This document shows positions 43,965 through 55,545 of a stretch of DNA of 64,000 nt, in pieces (the first letter of the stretch is position 1; the number at the start of each line of letters is the position of its first letter). Under the pieces are notes generated by a model that worked only from the letters and a program-made list of their open reading frames with translations, searched no databases and had not been told where the DNA came from. The DNA comes from Cladocopium goreaui. Taxonomy: Eukaryota > Sar > Dinophyceae > Suessiales > Symbiodiniaceae. The stretch spans positions 153,966 through 217,965 of the forward strand of contig CAMXCT020002702.1 of NCBI GenBank assembly GCA_947184155.2, written 5' to 3'. The translations under genes and the position numbers were made by a program.

Positions 43965-45541
43965 TATGGAAATTTGACATCCTGTGAGACCACCCTTTGG
44001 GTAAGGGTGAAGCGACATGCCATTCATCATTGGTTGTATAGATTATGCACAGAGGATATGTGGAAGGTGACTGCAAGAAGTCATGGCAGATTGGTAGAGA
44101 ACACTCTACTTATTGCGGAAAGAATCTTGGATGTGACCATCCTGTGTCACAATATTCTATTAGTCTTCGGACTTGTCATTTCGGACATCAGGATGATGTC
44201 ATTGATCAGTGTTGACCAGTGATTGTGGTATATTGATCAGTTCTACATCTTATTCTGGATTCGACTTGAGTCTGGTACAGCTTATTGCTTGAGCTGAAAA
44301 TACCTACATTGGTTTGGCATTGGAATTGTTTATTACGTCTTCGACGTTGAGAAGGTCATTCTCTCCAAGTGATGAGAATACAGCTATAAACTCTTGGAGA
44401 AGAGTTTAAGCTAGCTGGAAATATCTGATGGAGAGAATCTATTATGCTTTGAACTTGGATCTTGAGATGCATTGGCATTGTGAGGACAATGGCCATATTT
44501 GGGCATCTTATTTGTCTGATAGTTTTGTGATGAGATGTTTCGGTATTGTGAGGACAATACCTACATCATCGTCATCGTGGCCTATGGATCATACACTTGA
44601 TCTTATGGTATGTCTTTTATCGTTCCTGAGATGACTTTGATTATCTCTGTGAGGACGACATTGTTTTGGCACGACTTTGATCTACATTGTGGATTGGCTA
44701 TTACAGTGGTCGAAAGACTTCAGCGATACAACTGTATTTGGCTGACCTACATTGACAATGTCGAATAGAACATTCTATTCTCCATTGAGCTTGGAAACTG
44801 TGAGATGCTATCTCTATGTGGAAGACTGATTTGGAGAAAGAACTTTGTGTTCTGACTATACTTTGTATTCAGAAGAAGGTTGTACAGACACCTTGTGTGA
44901 ATCACTTCGTTCTTGGGAAGTTAGTCACAAGTTTGACTAATGAGCTGGTTATTCACGTTTGGATGAGAACCAGTTTGATTTGAGAACTTTTGGAAGTGTT
45001 TCGATGATTTTGAATTCATCTAGTGAAATTGAGTTTTGTAGACTCCTAGCAGCTGGAATAGTTTCAACAAACCTTTATTTGAAGAACTTGAGGTTTGTTA
45101 ACTGGAAACCTGAAATCGAGTTTACCAGTTGAGACATCGGCTCGAAGGACTGGTGTCAGAAGTTCATTTAATGAACAAGAGCTGCTGTGTCACATAACTT
45201 GACATAAGACAGACCAACAGAGGGAACACTTCCGGGAACACTTCCCGCTTTGCGTTTTCTGTTGTGTTTTGTTTGTTTGTTTGTTGTGTTTGTGTTTCTC
45301 TTTGACTGATCGTGCTGCGTCTGGAGCGAAAAGAAGGAGCTTGACGTCAGTATGTGGGAGTCGTGGAAGAAACATTCCTTTTGACACGGTATTGCTTTAG
45401 TTTAATTAATTTAGGGACTTACGCGCTGCGCTTGTGTTTGGTGTGCGTGGTTGACGTACGCGTCCGCCCGCGTAGTTCTGTAGGAATTTTGGAAGAAGCG
45501 TTGGATCTGACCGTGGATCTGTGCACGGCGCTTTTTCTACA
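43965..45541 (+). repeat. 3' LTR of copy 2 (1577 bp)
   Basis: Matches the 5' LTR (30422-31986) except for about five substitutions and one extra short unit near 45230 (GGAACACTTCC repeated). Followed by TAACC at 45542. Confidence 0.92.
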
Positions 45542-45546
45542 TAACC

Positions 45547-47954
45547 AAGTCGACCCCGGTGTGACGCCGCGAGTGGGGCTGGTTCGTGACGACAACTTTG
45601 ACAGGGCCACTGGGAGCACGTTTCCGATTGACCTCTGCACTCTCTCTGGCTGCAACAATGAGCTCAGAGAGGATTGGACGGAACCAAAAAGTAGCATATA
45701 GCAGGCACTCCGTCTCTGGGGTGGCCAGGGACTCCGCTCTTCGAGTGAGAGAGCAGATGTACTTCGAGAGCGTTTCGGCCAGCCGGAGAGTAAAACTCCG
45801 GGCAGCCTGAGCAAAGACCTCCTCAACCTTCTCAATCACGCCCCGCAACCATAGTTCTGACGCAATCGTCATGAAAAGGCGAGCAAACTTTTCCTGCACT
45901 GAAGTCAGGGAGATGGTAAGCTTAGCTTGCAGCCATAGGTGTGGAAGGGCTCCAAGGTTATCAGGATGGTAGAAAACACTGGCACTAGGCTGAGAACTGC
46001 TGATCATAGTGGCTAACTTGTCCGCAGCACCTTTGATTTTGTTCCGGAGGGTCGTCCATGGCCGGTGGGGTTGGTGGGCACCATGGTTCCTCAGGGGGTG
46101 TATTTTCGTCATCTTCTTCACTTTCAGCCTCGGTTTCACTTGCAGTGGTGGCTTCTTCTTCGTCCGATGAGGGATCATCCACCTGCTCGCCAGCCCCTTC
46201 CGGGCCTACCAGGGAGCTCTCTCTCATGTGTACTTGCAGTGCAGGAGCTTGTAACAGTAGTGGTTGCAGTCGATGTGCGTCAAAATAGTGTATGCCTGGG
46301 ATGAGCAATCAAGTGCGACCCGCCGAAAGGCAACGGGCGCCGACCACAAAAAAAGTATGCCTGGGATGAGCAAAATTCGCCGATCCTTGGTGGCTTGATG
46401 AAAATACATTTTACTTCCTCGGAGCCTTTGCACCAGCACGGGGCTGCCATTGTAGAAAACACACAACCAAAGCGGTGAACGATATCCATCGCCGGCATAG
46501 CCGTAGAGGTATTCCCCATCTATGGAGCACGGAAAGAAGCTGCTTGCCGTGAGACGGTGCTCACGACTGTGCGAAGCTAATGCTGCAGTGACTTCCTGTG
46601 TGAGCCGAAGCTTTGATTTCTGTGCAATGACTACTCGAAACCTTTTCAGGGATCGTTCGCCATTCACGGTCACTACCATAGCAATGGCAAGAGGTGGTTT
46701 GTCTTGAGAGCTGAACGGTGTATTTAGGCCCCACTCAAGAACCGCCTCTGCATCAGATGGCACGTACTTGGGCTCGTGGAACTGGACAGTGCGATCTTTA
46801 AGGGTATAATACCCGTAGTGGTACATTGCAAGTGTCTGCGCCATACCGATCAGCCCAGCCATATCAATGGGGGAGACAATGTACGTATGCTGGATCGCTC
46901 GAGTGAGCGCAACATTGGCTCGTCCAAAGCAATCCTCTTTGTCTTCTGCCGTTGCTCCTCGCCGTCCCCCACTGAGGAAACCACATCCTGTCTGGACTAC
47001 TACTGCTATTCGTGCCGTGGCTCCTGCTGCTAATGAGGTGGTAGCAATCCGCAAACCTCCAAACCATGCAGCCTGGAAGCCATGCTGCAACAGTTGTGTG
47101 TGCACTGCCGTGCGATTACACATGACGAGGAGCTGCGCCGTCGCACCTTCATTGAGGTCTCTATAACACTTTTGTAGGTGATTGAGAAAGACCACAATAT
47201 CCTCAATAGCTGCTAGGAGGTCTCTGGAATATTTAGGTACTTCCCATAACACCGTACGGAATCCTCCCTGCCCAACCGTGTAATCGTGGGGGACAAAATG
47301 GCCTATTTGTATGGGATCCTGATCATGGAGCACCAATTCCGGGTATCGGACTGCAACAATGGCTTTATACGTCAATAGGGAGACTCTGGAGCTGTTGGGC
47401 AGTATGATGTTCCATCGATGCGGACCATCCAGGCCGGCTGCTTCAATCGTGGTTGTACACTTAGGGATGCCAAATTCTTCTGGTGCCGTTGCAATGAGCA
47501 GGACAGCCAGTATCGCAGAAATCAAGCAACTCTGAACATTCAGGTGGCTAAGCATTTCCTCACTGAAAAGGCGTGCCAAGGAGATTGGTAACTGTTGGGC
47601 AGTTGTCGCCGTTACCCAAGTCCCTGTATGCGGTGCTTGGCCGAGATTGAGTAGCCGCGCCACTTCCGAATCGCTGTCCTGGCTTGCATCCGGCCACAGG
47701 AGTGCAATTAACTTGGGGAGCCGGGCAGGAGGCAGATAATCTCCAGGGCGATTCAAAGCCCGTAGTCCCAGGGGACGGTGGAGAAGCTTTTGTCTGTTCG
47801 CTGCTGCCGCCCTTCCCTTGGATAGACCTCTAGGCGTTTGCCTATGGTCGCCGACAAACACTAACAGTGCTGGTTGCTGGATTGCAGCAAGAGCGGCAAT
47901 TTCATGGTAGTTGCCGTACTGTTGACTTTCATCCATAAATGCAAGCCAGACTTT
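45547..47954 (-). pseudogene. SF1 helicase (UPF1-like), core and C-terminal part, interrupted
   Basis: Superfamily 1 RNA/DNA helicase of the UPF1/ZNFX1 type (AAA_12-like C-terminal half). From 47936: Walker B MDESQQYG (residues 2-5), motif III FVGDHRQ (28-33), motif VI NVALTRAIQH (341-347). The frame runs to a SINE fragment at 46354; after it the natural continuation is HYFDAHRLQPLLLQAP (46308 down), then an acidic SDEEEATTASETEAESEEDD tail. A frameshift near 46040 leads to LATMISSSQPSASVFYH and VQEKFARLFMTIASELW, up to HTGVDL at 45547, where LTR element copy 2 cuts it. A host gene is likely, but now disrupted. Confidence 0.75.
46309..46354 (+). mobile_element. 5'-truncated SINE copy in the helicase gene
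   Basis: 46 bp matching the 3' tail of the SINE at 29291-29425 (GTGCGACCCGCCGAAAGGCA) and ending in seven A. The flanks GTATGCCTGGGATGAGCAA occur at 46290-46308 and 46355-46373, a 19-bp target duplication. Removing it and one flank restores the helicase frame. Confidence 0.85.
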
Positions 47955-48573
47955 GTTTCACGGCGGTAGTTTCTCACCACTTTGTTGTGACCCGGCGTTG
48001 TCGGTGTTTGCTTCAAAGTGTCAGGGTGAATGTCATGCCATGATGGCTGCTCTTTGTGATCTCGGGGATCCTGGCTGGGGGGATCCCTGGTTTCCGCATT
48101 GAGCTTTTTTGCTTGCACCCTCGGAGTGGCCCTTTGTGATTTTGTTGGTGGTTTGGTTGTTGTTTGTTTTATTTATGGGCCGGCGAACATGACACATAAG
48201 CTGTCATCTGCATGTGCCGAGACGATACTAAGCTATCACAACTCGCTTCAACAGAACTGTTTCACCCATAAACTGGAACCCGTCACGTCACTGTTGTGCG
48301 TTTGTGTGGTTGTTTGTTTTTTGTGTGGGTCGTTGTTTTGTTTTTTGTTTGGGTTTGTTTTTGGCGTGTTTTTTGCTTTCTGTTCTTTGTGCTTCGGTTT
48401 TTGCTCTCGAATGTGACAAGGGATTTGGACTATGTATCGGTCCTTTACCAGTTTACTTTTGCGGCCATTACAGCTTCGGCCCCTGCACGAGTCAATTAAT
48501 TAATCTCATTTGCAACATGCTTGGAAACATGTTGAACGACCTGGCGGAAGCCATACGGCGTTGGACGGAAAAA
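47955..48573. mobile_element. Insertion of about 620 bp with 20-bp target duplication
   Basis: Flanked by ATAAATGCAAGCCAGACTTT at 47935-47954 and 48574-48593. The inside is T/G-rich on plus (TTTGTTTTTTGTGTGGGTCG near 48318), holds a GGGATCC-type palindrome near 48065 and no recognisable ORF. The long target duplication suggests a LINE-type or LINE-mobilised insertion. Precise excision brings VWLAF and MDESQ into one frame, which supports the boundary. Confidence 0.7.
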
Positions 48574-48593
48574 ATAAATGCAAGCCAGACTTT

Positions 48594-49330
48594 AGAGCCA
48601 GAGACTAAAGGACGAATATTTCATGGCCATCTCCGCCGTAGCCGAGCCACCCGTTGCAATCAAGATGCGTTTCTCAGCAATAACCTTGTTGCGATCACTG
48701 CATCGCACATCAATTTTTGTTGCATACGCCTCACCTTTCCCTTCTTCGGTCCAAAGGCACTTCGTGTGGGGGGAGCAAGGTCACTGATTTGGTCTGCCAA
48801 GGCTTTTGCAGCAACATTTTCTTTGGTGTACACTATGGCATAGAAATCACCGAGCTCGCAGCTGAGGGCAATTAGCAAAACCGCCAACGAATGTGTCTTA
48901 CCGGCACCAAAAACGCCTGCAATGCAGGTCAGAGCGGCCAGTGAGGATCGCCAGGAGCAATGCTACTGCTACCGTAAGGACGTGCCCATCCCCATGCGCA
49001 GCCAATGTGAGTAGGCTATTACGCATATATTCATTATGCGGGCCAGGGATGGCAACTCCAATAGGTGTCAGTAATCGACAGAGCACTCGGACCAATGCGT
49101 CCGTCAGCTTCGTACGACGTTCGCTCATCATTCTTCGCACTGGGATGTTGGGCTGCAAAATGCCCATCGTCAGCGGGAGGCGTGCCGGGTTTGCCTGTGC
49201 GAACACCAGCAATTCACATCTGCTTCTTGTGTCACCAAGGAAAGCCATTTCTTCCATCACAAGTGGCAGGTGCACAGCAAACAAACTGTGTGCAACGCAC
49301 TTGTGCGGTGAAATTGATGTTTTATGAACT
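48594..49330 (-). pseudogene. SF1 helicase, N-terminal part with Walker A
   Basis: Walker A CIAGVFGAGKTHSLAVLLIA lies at 48930-48870, followed by CELGDFYAIVYTKENVAAKA and LADQISDLAPPTRS. Upstream is KLTDALVRVLCRLLTPIGVA and HVLTVAVALLLAIL in a frame shifted by one just before Walker A. After 48700 the frame changes again to KRILIATGGSATAEMAMK. These breaks may be frameshifts or short introns. The part is continuous with the core at 47954 after removing the 620-bp insertion. Confidence 0.65.
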
Positions 49331-49339
49331 TGAGTCTTG

Positions 49340-51528
49340 AATTTTTCATGCAGTTCGTTTTGTTGTTTGCAAAATTTTGGAATGTGATCGAGAGAAACCT
49401 GAACGATGCGATGGAATGTGCAACATCGGTTAATGTCAGTCGACTGTGCAGTCTAGATGCCAGATGTGACTATGATCAAGTGTAGCATCTGTCACAAACA
49501 AACGTGAAACTTTGAAACATCCACATGCCATGAAAGGGTTTCATACATGTCCACTGATCAATAAATCTTATGGCGGATTTTACATCCCAATTGCGGTGGG
49601 TGGGTGGGTGCATGTGCTATGAGAACATTGGATTGTTCAGTTTCACCCACCCTCCCACCCACCTCTGAAACTCAACAATCCTGTTGTCTATATCCCTCTC
49701 ACATGGGAGATGGAGGTCAAATGCAAACACAACAAATGGTAAAAGCAACCTAACGGATCATGCAATCCAAGTCCACTAACAGTGGATGAATTTTTCCATC
49801 GACACCCCAATTCTGCGAAGGAAAAAATAACAACGGTGTGATCGTGTCGGCAATCATCATGTCATGGTGTGCACAGTTTTCCAATTTCACGTTTGATGTT
49901 TTCCATTTTTGCTTTGCGAGACGTTTTTGGCGACGACGTATTCAAGGCTAATATACCATATGTAGGTATACCGGGTTTATACTAGATGTGATGATATAGT
50001 CTGCTCGTTTACGTATTGTATATGTTTTGAGTTGGCATGTATATATATATATATATACATACATATATATTATATATGTGTATATATGGCATATGTGCTA
50101 TGAAAACATGTATGTGTAGGCTCCTTATACAACTGGCGCAACTCTGTGAGATGTGTTTTGCAATCGCATCCCTTTTGGCGTTTGAAAGTTCCTCCTGGCT
50201 ATAAAAAACTTCATATTTTGTATTTTAGCTGAAGAACCTTTTGGATTACACATTTTTTTCGGAACTCACGAAATCTTGTCATCAACTTCTGGTGTACAGT
50301 AGTTCATACCCCATTTGGTGTAAACACACCTGAATTATATGTTACACATCTGGGAATATTTCAGTGGATCAAACTTGAGGGTTGGAACAATTTTTTTGCC
50401 CTGCCATCGGAAAGAAACATGGCAAGTCAATAGCAAATGGTGTGAATCCATTCTTTACCAAAAAAAATAAAGAAAAGGGGAAAAAACACCGCTATTATAA
50501 ACGTGCGCATTTTCCGGAGTGCATCATTTTCAGTGATGTCCTATTTGTCTTATTTATAAAGCGGCTGTTGAGATATTGGTGATAGATACCGTGGCGATAG
50601 CCTTACCTCGTTATATATATATATATATTTTGATTGCGGGTTTCACTAGATTTGAAACTGGTTAGCGAGAGTAGTTCCCCGTTTTTTCCCATGGGAGGGT
50701 TTAGGGAAGGATACTACTTACGTACCTAGCACTGATTCTTCCCACCTCTGCTTTTTCATCTGCTCATATTGTCATTTTTTTGTTTTTTCAACTTCCTTGG
50801 ATGCTTAAAAGATATTGGATTCATGTTGATTCATGTTTTTTAGTTATAGGTGGCTCAACCACTAACCGGCCCAGGTTGTCAACAAAATTCAACAAATTTG
50901 GCCCCAATGGGGCCCATGATGTATCCTCATGTTCCCACTTCCAATGGTCGTTTTAGTTGGTACCAAGCCATTGACGCAGGTCCGGTTTGATTCATGGCTA
51001 ACCACTGAACCACTATTGTCTGCTGTAGCTGCCCAAGAAACCGTGAAAGATGGGTCATGTTAGGTCCGGTTAGGCTAAACTATGGTCCTTACCATAGTTT
51101 ATGGCGTCCACCTTGGGATGGTACACCTTTCACTCCAAAGGATCACATGGTCAGAAATAAATTTGATGTTGTTGGACACCTCAAAACTAGTTTTTACATC
51201 ATTGTTTCAGGTCACAAGATCTTACAAGATCCGGGTTTTGGCAATCAAATGACTGGTTTTTGTATCACCAAACTATCACTGGGGAAATTGACGCCAGTCG
51301 TGTCCGCTGAATTCGGATCAACAGTGGGGAAAATTTACCGATGTGAAGTGTACCAGGGTACCATTGTCCTTGCTTACATCTTTTAAACCACACGGTCTTT
51401 CAGTGTTGCTCTGGCAATGGAGTAGTTGAATTTTCTTGGGTCAGCAGGATTTTTTTTAAAAATCAAACAGTTCATTCATCAAGTTTTGCCAAGGAATAAC
51501 AGTGAACTGCCCGCTCCGATGAGTTGCG
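49340..51528. other. AT-rich gene-free region upstream of the XK-related gene
   Basis: TA microsatellites at about 50038-50072 and 50615-50631. A CCCACCC/GGGTGGG inverse pair lies near 49600 and 49650. A 109-codon frame at 51057-51386 has balanced composition (DHMVRNKFDVVGHLKTSF) but no recognisable domain; it could be an upstream exon. Nothing else is supported. Confidence 0.5.
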
Positions 51529-52728
51529 ATGCTCACAATGGAAGGTTTTGTCCAGAAACGTGTTCCAAGTCCGTACAAGAGGCTTGTACTAGATCGACTG
51601 TTGACAGTTTTTCTCAATTACACGGATTTAATCACTGACATTTTGGTCATGCTGCAGTATGGGTGCTTTCTGCAACATACACTCAGTACCAATTGCACTA
51701 CGGGCATTGAGAATGTCGGAAACGTGACAACCAGCTGGATTCCCACCTGTGAACCACATTGGTGGTGGTTTGGGCTTAGCCTTTCCATTTTGGTGGTGTC
51801 GACTGTTGCACACGCCTTTGTTTACACCATAAGACCCGGTCAAAATCAGAAATTCTGCTGCTTCTGCTGCCTGGGCATCTTCCAACTGACTTACCTTCGA
51901 GATCTGTGGCTTGCAGTGCTGTATCCAACCACTGCGGAAGCTGAAGAGGAGAAACACTCCACAGTGGGCCGCGACTTCACGGTCAAGATCCTGGAATGTA
52001 CTCCGCAGCTCTACTTACAGACTTTTGTGCTTTTCTCCATTCAAGCTCATGGAGATCGACTGAAAGTGGTCTCAACGCTTCTATCAGCAGCTTCGCTTGC
52101 GCTCGGACTCGTGAAGTTTATGGCGGCACAGTCGGTTTATCAACAAAATTTTCTGCAAACTTTCGCCAGGAAATTGACCGTGGGCCTGTTTTTGACCACA
52201 GATCAGCTCCTGCGTGCCTCGGCCTATAGCCTGATGCTATCAGAGGTGGCACGGCCGCTGGGGATTCCAATCATCTTGCTGTTCCCAGTGTTGTCCTTGA
52301 TCATTTGCTACAAGGCTTTGGGCCGCAGTGGTTTTGGAGGTTTTTGTCTGGCATTTTCTGTGGGTGTCTTGGCTGGGCACATCTTGCCACTCTTCAGTCT
52401 CACCAGCACATTGGGTGACTCCACAGACTTTCGGGGTCCTGCGTGGTGGCAAGAAATTTATTTCTACTTGGCCTTGCCGCTGCGATACATCGAGATGACC
52501 TTCTGTGGTGTTGTTGGACTCACAGTGGCCAAAACCACCTGTGGGCATGTGCCAGTGATTGAAATGATCACGTTCTTCAGCCTGATGGTTGGGAACCTCG
52601 TCTTTTTCATCGCGATGTTTTTTTGCATGTCCAAGACTCAGGTAAATCCCACTGACGAATTGCAGGCAAAACCTGACTCGCCTCCCATGACACTGGTGGG
52701 GGCGAATTCCGTGCCTCAGGGCAATTAG
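51529..52728 (+). CDS. XK-related (XKR/CED-8-like) multi-span membrane protein
   Basis: 399 aa, single exon. Predicted plasma-membrane protein of the XK-related family, whose animal members act in phospholipid scrambling; the role in a protist is unknown. Hydrophobic spans: about 20-45 (LLTVFLNYTDLITDILVMLQ, with the family's D..TD..V pattern), 78-101, 110-132, the ECTPQLYLQTFVLFS segment with the characteristic E..PQ..LQ, then VVSTLLSAASLALGLV, GIPIILLFPVLSLIICY, FCLAFSVGVLAGHILPLF, ALPLRYIEMTFCGVVG and FFSLMVGNLVFFIAMFF. The C-terminal tail is Pro/Asn-rich. The start Met was chosen as the first in frame; a second lies three codons on. Neighbouring sequence is AT-rich and gene-free. This is the only apparently intact host-type gene in the window. 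Confidence 0.72.
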   Translation: MLTMEGFVQKRVPSPYKRLVLDRLLTVFLNYTDLITDILVMLQYGCFLQHTLSTNCTTGIENVGNVTTSWIPTCEPHWWWFGLSLSILVVSTVAHAFVYTIRPGQNQKFCCFCCLGIFQLTYLRDLWLAVLYPTTAEAEEEKHSTVGRDFTVKILECTPQLYLQTFVLFSIQAHGDRLKVVSTLLSAASLALGLVKFMAAQSVYQQNFLQTFARKLTVGLFLTTDQLLRASAYSLMLSEVARPLGIPIILLFPVLSLIICYKALGRSGFGGFCLAFSVGVLAGHILPLFSLTSTLGDSTDFRGPAWWQEIYFYLALPLRYIEMTFCGVVGLTVAKTTCGHVPVIEMITFFSLMVGNLVFFIAMFFCMSKTQVNPTDELQAKPDSPPMTLVGANSVPQGN

Positions 52729-55088
52729 TGCCGGAATGGCAAGGCGGCAAGGACATGTTTCGCGGCAAAACACATCAAAACTAACTAACTCATCGAACTC
52801 ATTCAAATTCTGTGATATGATATACTATTTGAATCTATTTGAGTAATGGTCAATATTGTAGTTACACATCAATAGGGGATGGTCCTCCAATGGTTATCAA
52901 ATATTATAGAGGTTGACCATTGCTCACATGCATCATCGCATTGACAATGTGTTTCACAAGGTTCAGTGGGCTCAAGATGAGCTCGTCGGTTGCAACGATG
53001 AAGATCACATTTGGGCCCCAAAGAAACAGATTTAGCAGCCATCGATGGAAAGGATGTCAAGGAAATATTCGCAGGATGGCTGCGAACCACAAATTCTCTG
53101 ACCCCAACACAAACGTTGCGCAATTTCTTTGGGGCCGAGAGAGAGAGGAAGACACCAACATTCCTTGACAAAGCTCACTCAAGGCTGTGTGGGACCTCTC
53201 AGGAAAATAGGCTCAAGTTGGTACTGATACTGACCTAAATCAAACACTGCAATGGAAAATTTCAGGCCTAAAACAGTTTGAGTTTAGGACTCGACCACAT
53301 GATCTGGGTGCGGCAATGATCCGCCGATTCCCAGCATCACTTTTTAGCCTCTTGAGGTGCAAACTACACGTGGAAAAAGGAGGGGTGCCCGTGCAGAGCT
53401 CCTGACTTGGATAGTCAGGAACGATAGCAGCAACTAGCAGGAGTTGTTTCTTGTTCGTGTAAGTCAACAGGAGGGCTGTGGGTTAGGCCTGGCAACCTTA
53501 GAGGCAACAAAACTCGATATCAAGACATCAAAAAACATGATGACGACAGCAATCCGATATACCAACAACATGCTTTTGTCGACCAATCCTTGAGATTCGA
53601 ATGACTTCTTGAAATGACCCAACTGTTCCAATCAGGGACCATTTCTGCTTGTGGCCGTGTATCGACTATGCTTGGCCACCTTTCTTGTGAGATAGACTAT
53701 AGAGACTACAGCAAGGAACTTTTGGACACACATTCAGATTGCGCAGCATGTGATTGGTTGGCTTAGCACTCCAAGCCGAGATGTGAGACATGTTTGAGGA
53801 TTGGAGATTAACCTCAGCAGGTTCCTGTCCGGGAAAATTTGCAGTCCGCCAACATGATGTCCATTTGGTGTCGTGTTTTGATTTAGCTTTGCTGGCCGCA
53901 GGCTTTATGCCCAAACAACCACATTTATGAGATCCTTTCAATGCAGATGATACCTTCGAATTGTATTGTAACAGCGGCAGCTACAAATGATTTCATTGAA
54001 AGATTGAAAAGTCGGTGCAAGGAAGCTGAGTCACCGGGAAAAGATGAGCATAAACTAGAAACAAAGAGTTTGACATCCAGTCCTGGAAGTGTGATCGTGG
54101 TTCGCCGGTCGAATTTTCGCCATGTTATCGCCCGCCCTTGCTTTGGCTGTGGCAATATCGCCTGCCCAGTCACGAGACGTGAAACTCTTGCCGTATCTCT
54201 TGGGAACTGCTCCCAGAAGTCCGAAATGGCTCGCCCGACACAATCGCGAGGATAGGAAAAAATTCAGACAAGCCACGTGTCGCTTGGCAATTTCCATGAG
54301 CATTTTGCATATATTCTTGGTGGATGTGACTGTAGTGTTCCATGAAAATAAGTTTTGAACTAAGCATGCTCAAATTTTATACCTTGAAACCACTTCATTT
54401 TGCCCAAACCGTTTGGATACGTCAACCCTTTCCAGCAACTGCCAGGCAGTTTTGGGGTCCTGGGTCTATTGTCCAACCTGGGGCGACTCACCTTTATTCT
54501 GAGAAACATCGTGAATTCCTGTCCACAGTCAGTGGAAGATTCTGCATCGTACCAACCAGGGGAGGAAGCAACGCTCCCGGTGAAAGTGACCTGGCAACAG
54601 AGATTTCTGTTATGGGCCAGGCAGCGGACATATTTCCACCTGTCAATTCTATGTTGAGGGCTTTCCTTGCTGATACACTACTTTGACAATTTAAATTGCA
54701 TTTTCCTGTCGATTCCCTTATCCCTTCAGCTTCACTCAAAATTTCCACTATTTCCCGCTACTATACCATCATCTGCAGAGTCATAGTGCCGTTTTTTGGG
54801 AGGTACAACATCAGTCAGCGATGGAATTTCACCTCAGTTTCCATCCGTCGAGTAGCAGAGTAGCACTCTTGTTCCCTCGCAACCTTTCCCCTAATGGGTC
54901 GCCCAAATATGTGGATGGTTTTGAAATTAGTTTCTTTCCAGCAACATCTGACCCCGGTTTAACGCTTTTCACTATAAATAGCATTTGCTTCCATCCCTGA
55001 ATCCCATTTCTTATATTTTTTCGATTCCACTTAGTATCTCAAGTTTCCCAACTCTCCCAGTCCATTCCCATTTTTTTCCCTCCTTTTC
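52729..55088. other. Gene-poor region with only weak short ORFs
   Basis: Several 80-115-codon frames (for example 53941-54255 plus, 54342-54686 plus) show mixed composition but no motif, and neighbouring frames overlap. Sequence from 54690 to 55080 is T/C-rich. I see no RNA gene or repeat family. Confidence 0.45.
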
Positions 55089-55313
55089 TCATATCCCTTT
55101 GAGGTCTGTTTGCTGAGCGTCAGCGCCCTGTTCGGTGGCCTGGCGCAGGCCGCGCGCTCGCTGACGGTCTTGGTCTCCACCTGCGCGCGCACGGCCACAG
55201 TGGAGGAGGGCTGCGCCGCCTCCATCGAGACGGTTCTGGTGCCGGCGACGCTTTTCATCAACGGCGGCATCGCCATCTCGGCGGCCTGCGACAAGGGACA
55301 GCGACAATGGATG
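55089..55313 (+). other. Isolated GC-rich exon-like segment
   Basis: About 200 bp of high GC in an AT-rich setting. The plus frame reads LLSVSALFGGLAQAARSLTV and ASIETVLVPATLFINGGIAI, a small-residue, hydrophobic pattern like a membrane segment. Both ends show AG next to a G (TTTGAGG..., GACAAGG...), compatible with splice borders. I do not recognise the family and no flanking exon is visible. Confidence 0.35.
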
Positions 55314-55545
55314 GGGAAGGGATATGAAGGGAGGTTTCAAGAAAAATATGTGGTGGTAGCTACCAAAGCAGGGGGAAATGAGATGTTCTCATTTTTGACT
55401 TGGTGAAAGATAATATGTTGATACAGAAAATGGAAAGAACCTTAAAATTGACGAAGAGGAAACCATTGAAAAACAACATGAACTTAGGAACCTGAAGTAT
55501 CTGAAATCATTCAACAAATTAGAGCTAAGTTTATGGAGCTGTACC

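Larger units (their letters stand above)
30422..45541 (+). mobile_element. LTR retroelement copy 2, complete, with a nested retroelement
   Basis: Sense strand plus: 5' LTR 30422-31986, primer site 31987-31998, helical ORF 32528-32839, 60-bp repeats 33302-33615, leader region to 35187, 129-aa ORF 35188-35577, nested element 36186-41246, 360-aa ORF 41422-42504, small ORF 43486-43734, polypurine tract 43956-43964, 3' LTR 43965-45541. Without the nested element it is 10.06 kb. The two LTRs differ at about five positions plus one short duplication near 45235. Flanked by TAACC. It lies in the helicase gene in the opposite strand sense. No RT or integrase of its own is visible. Confidence 0.92.
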
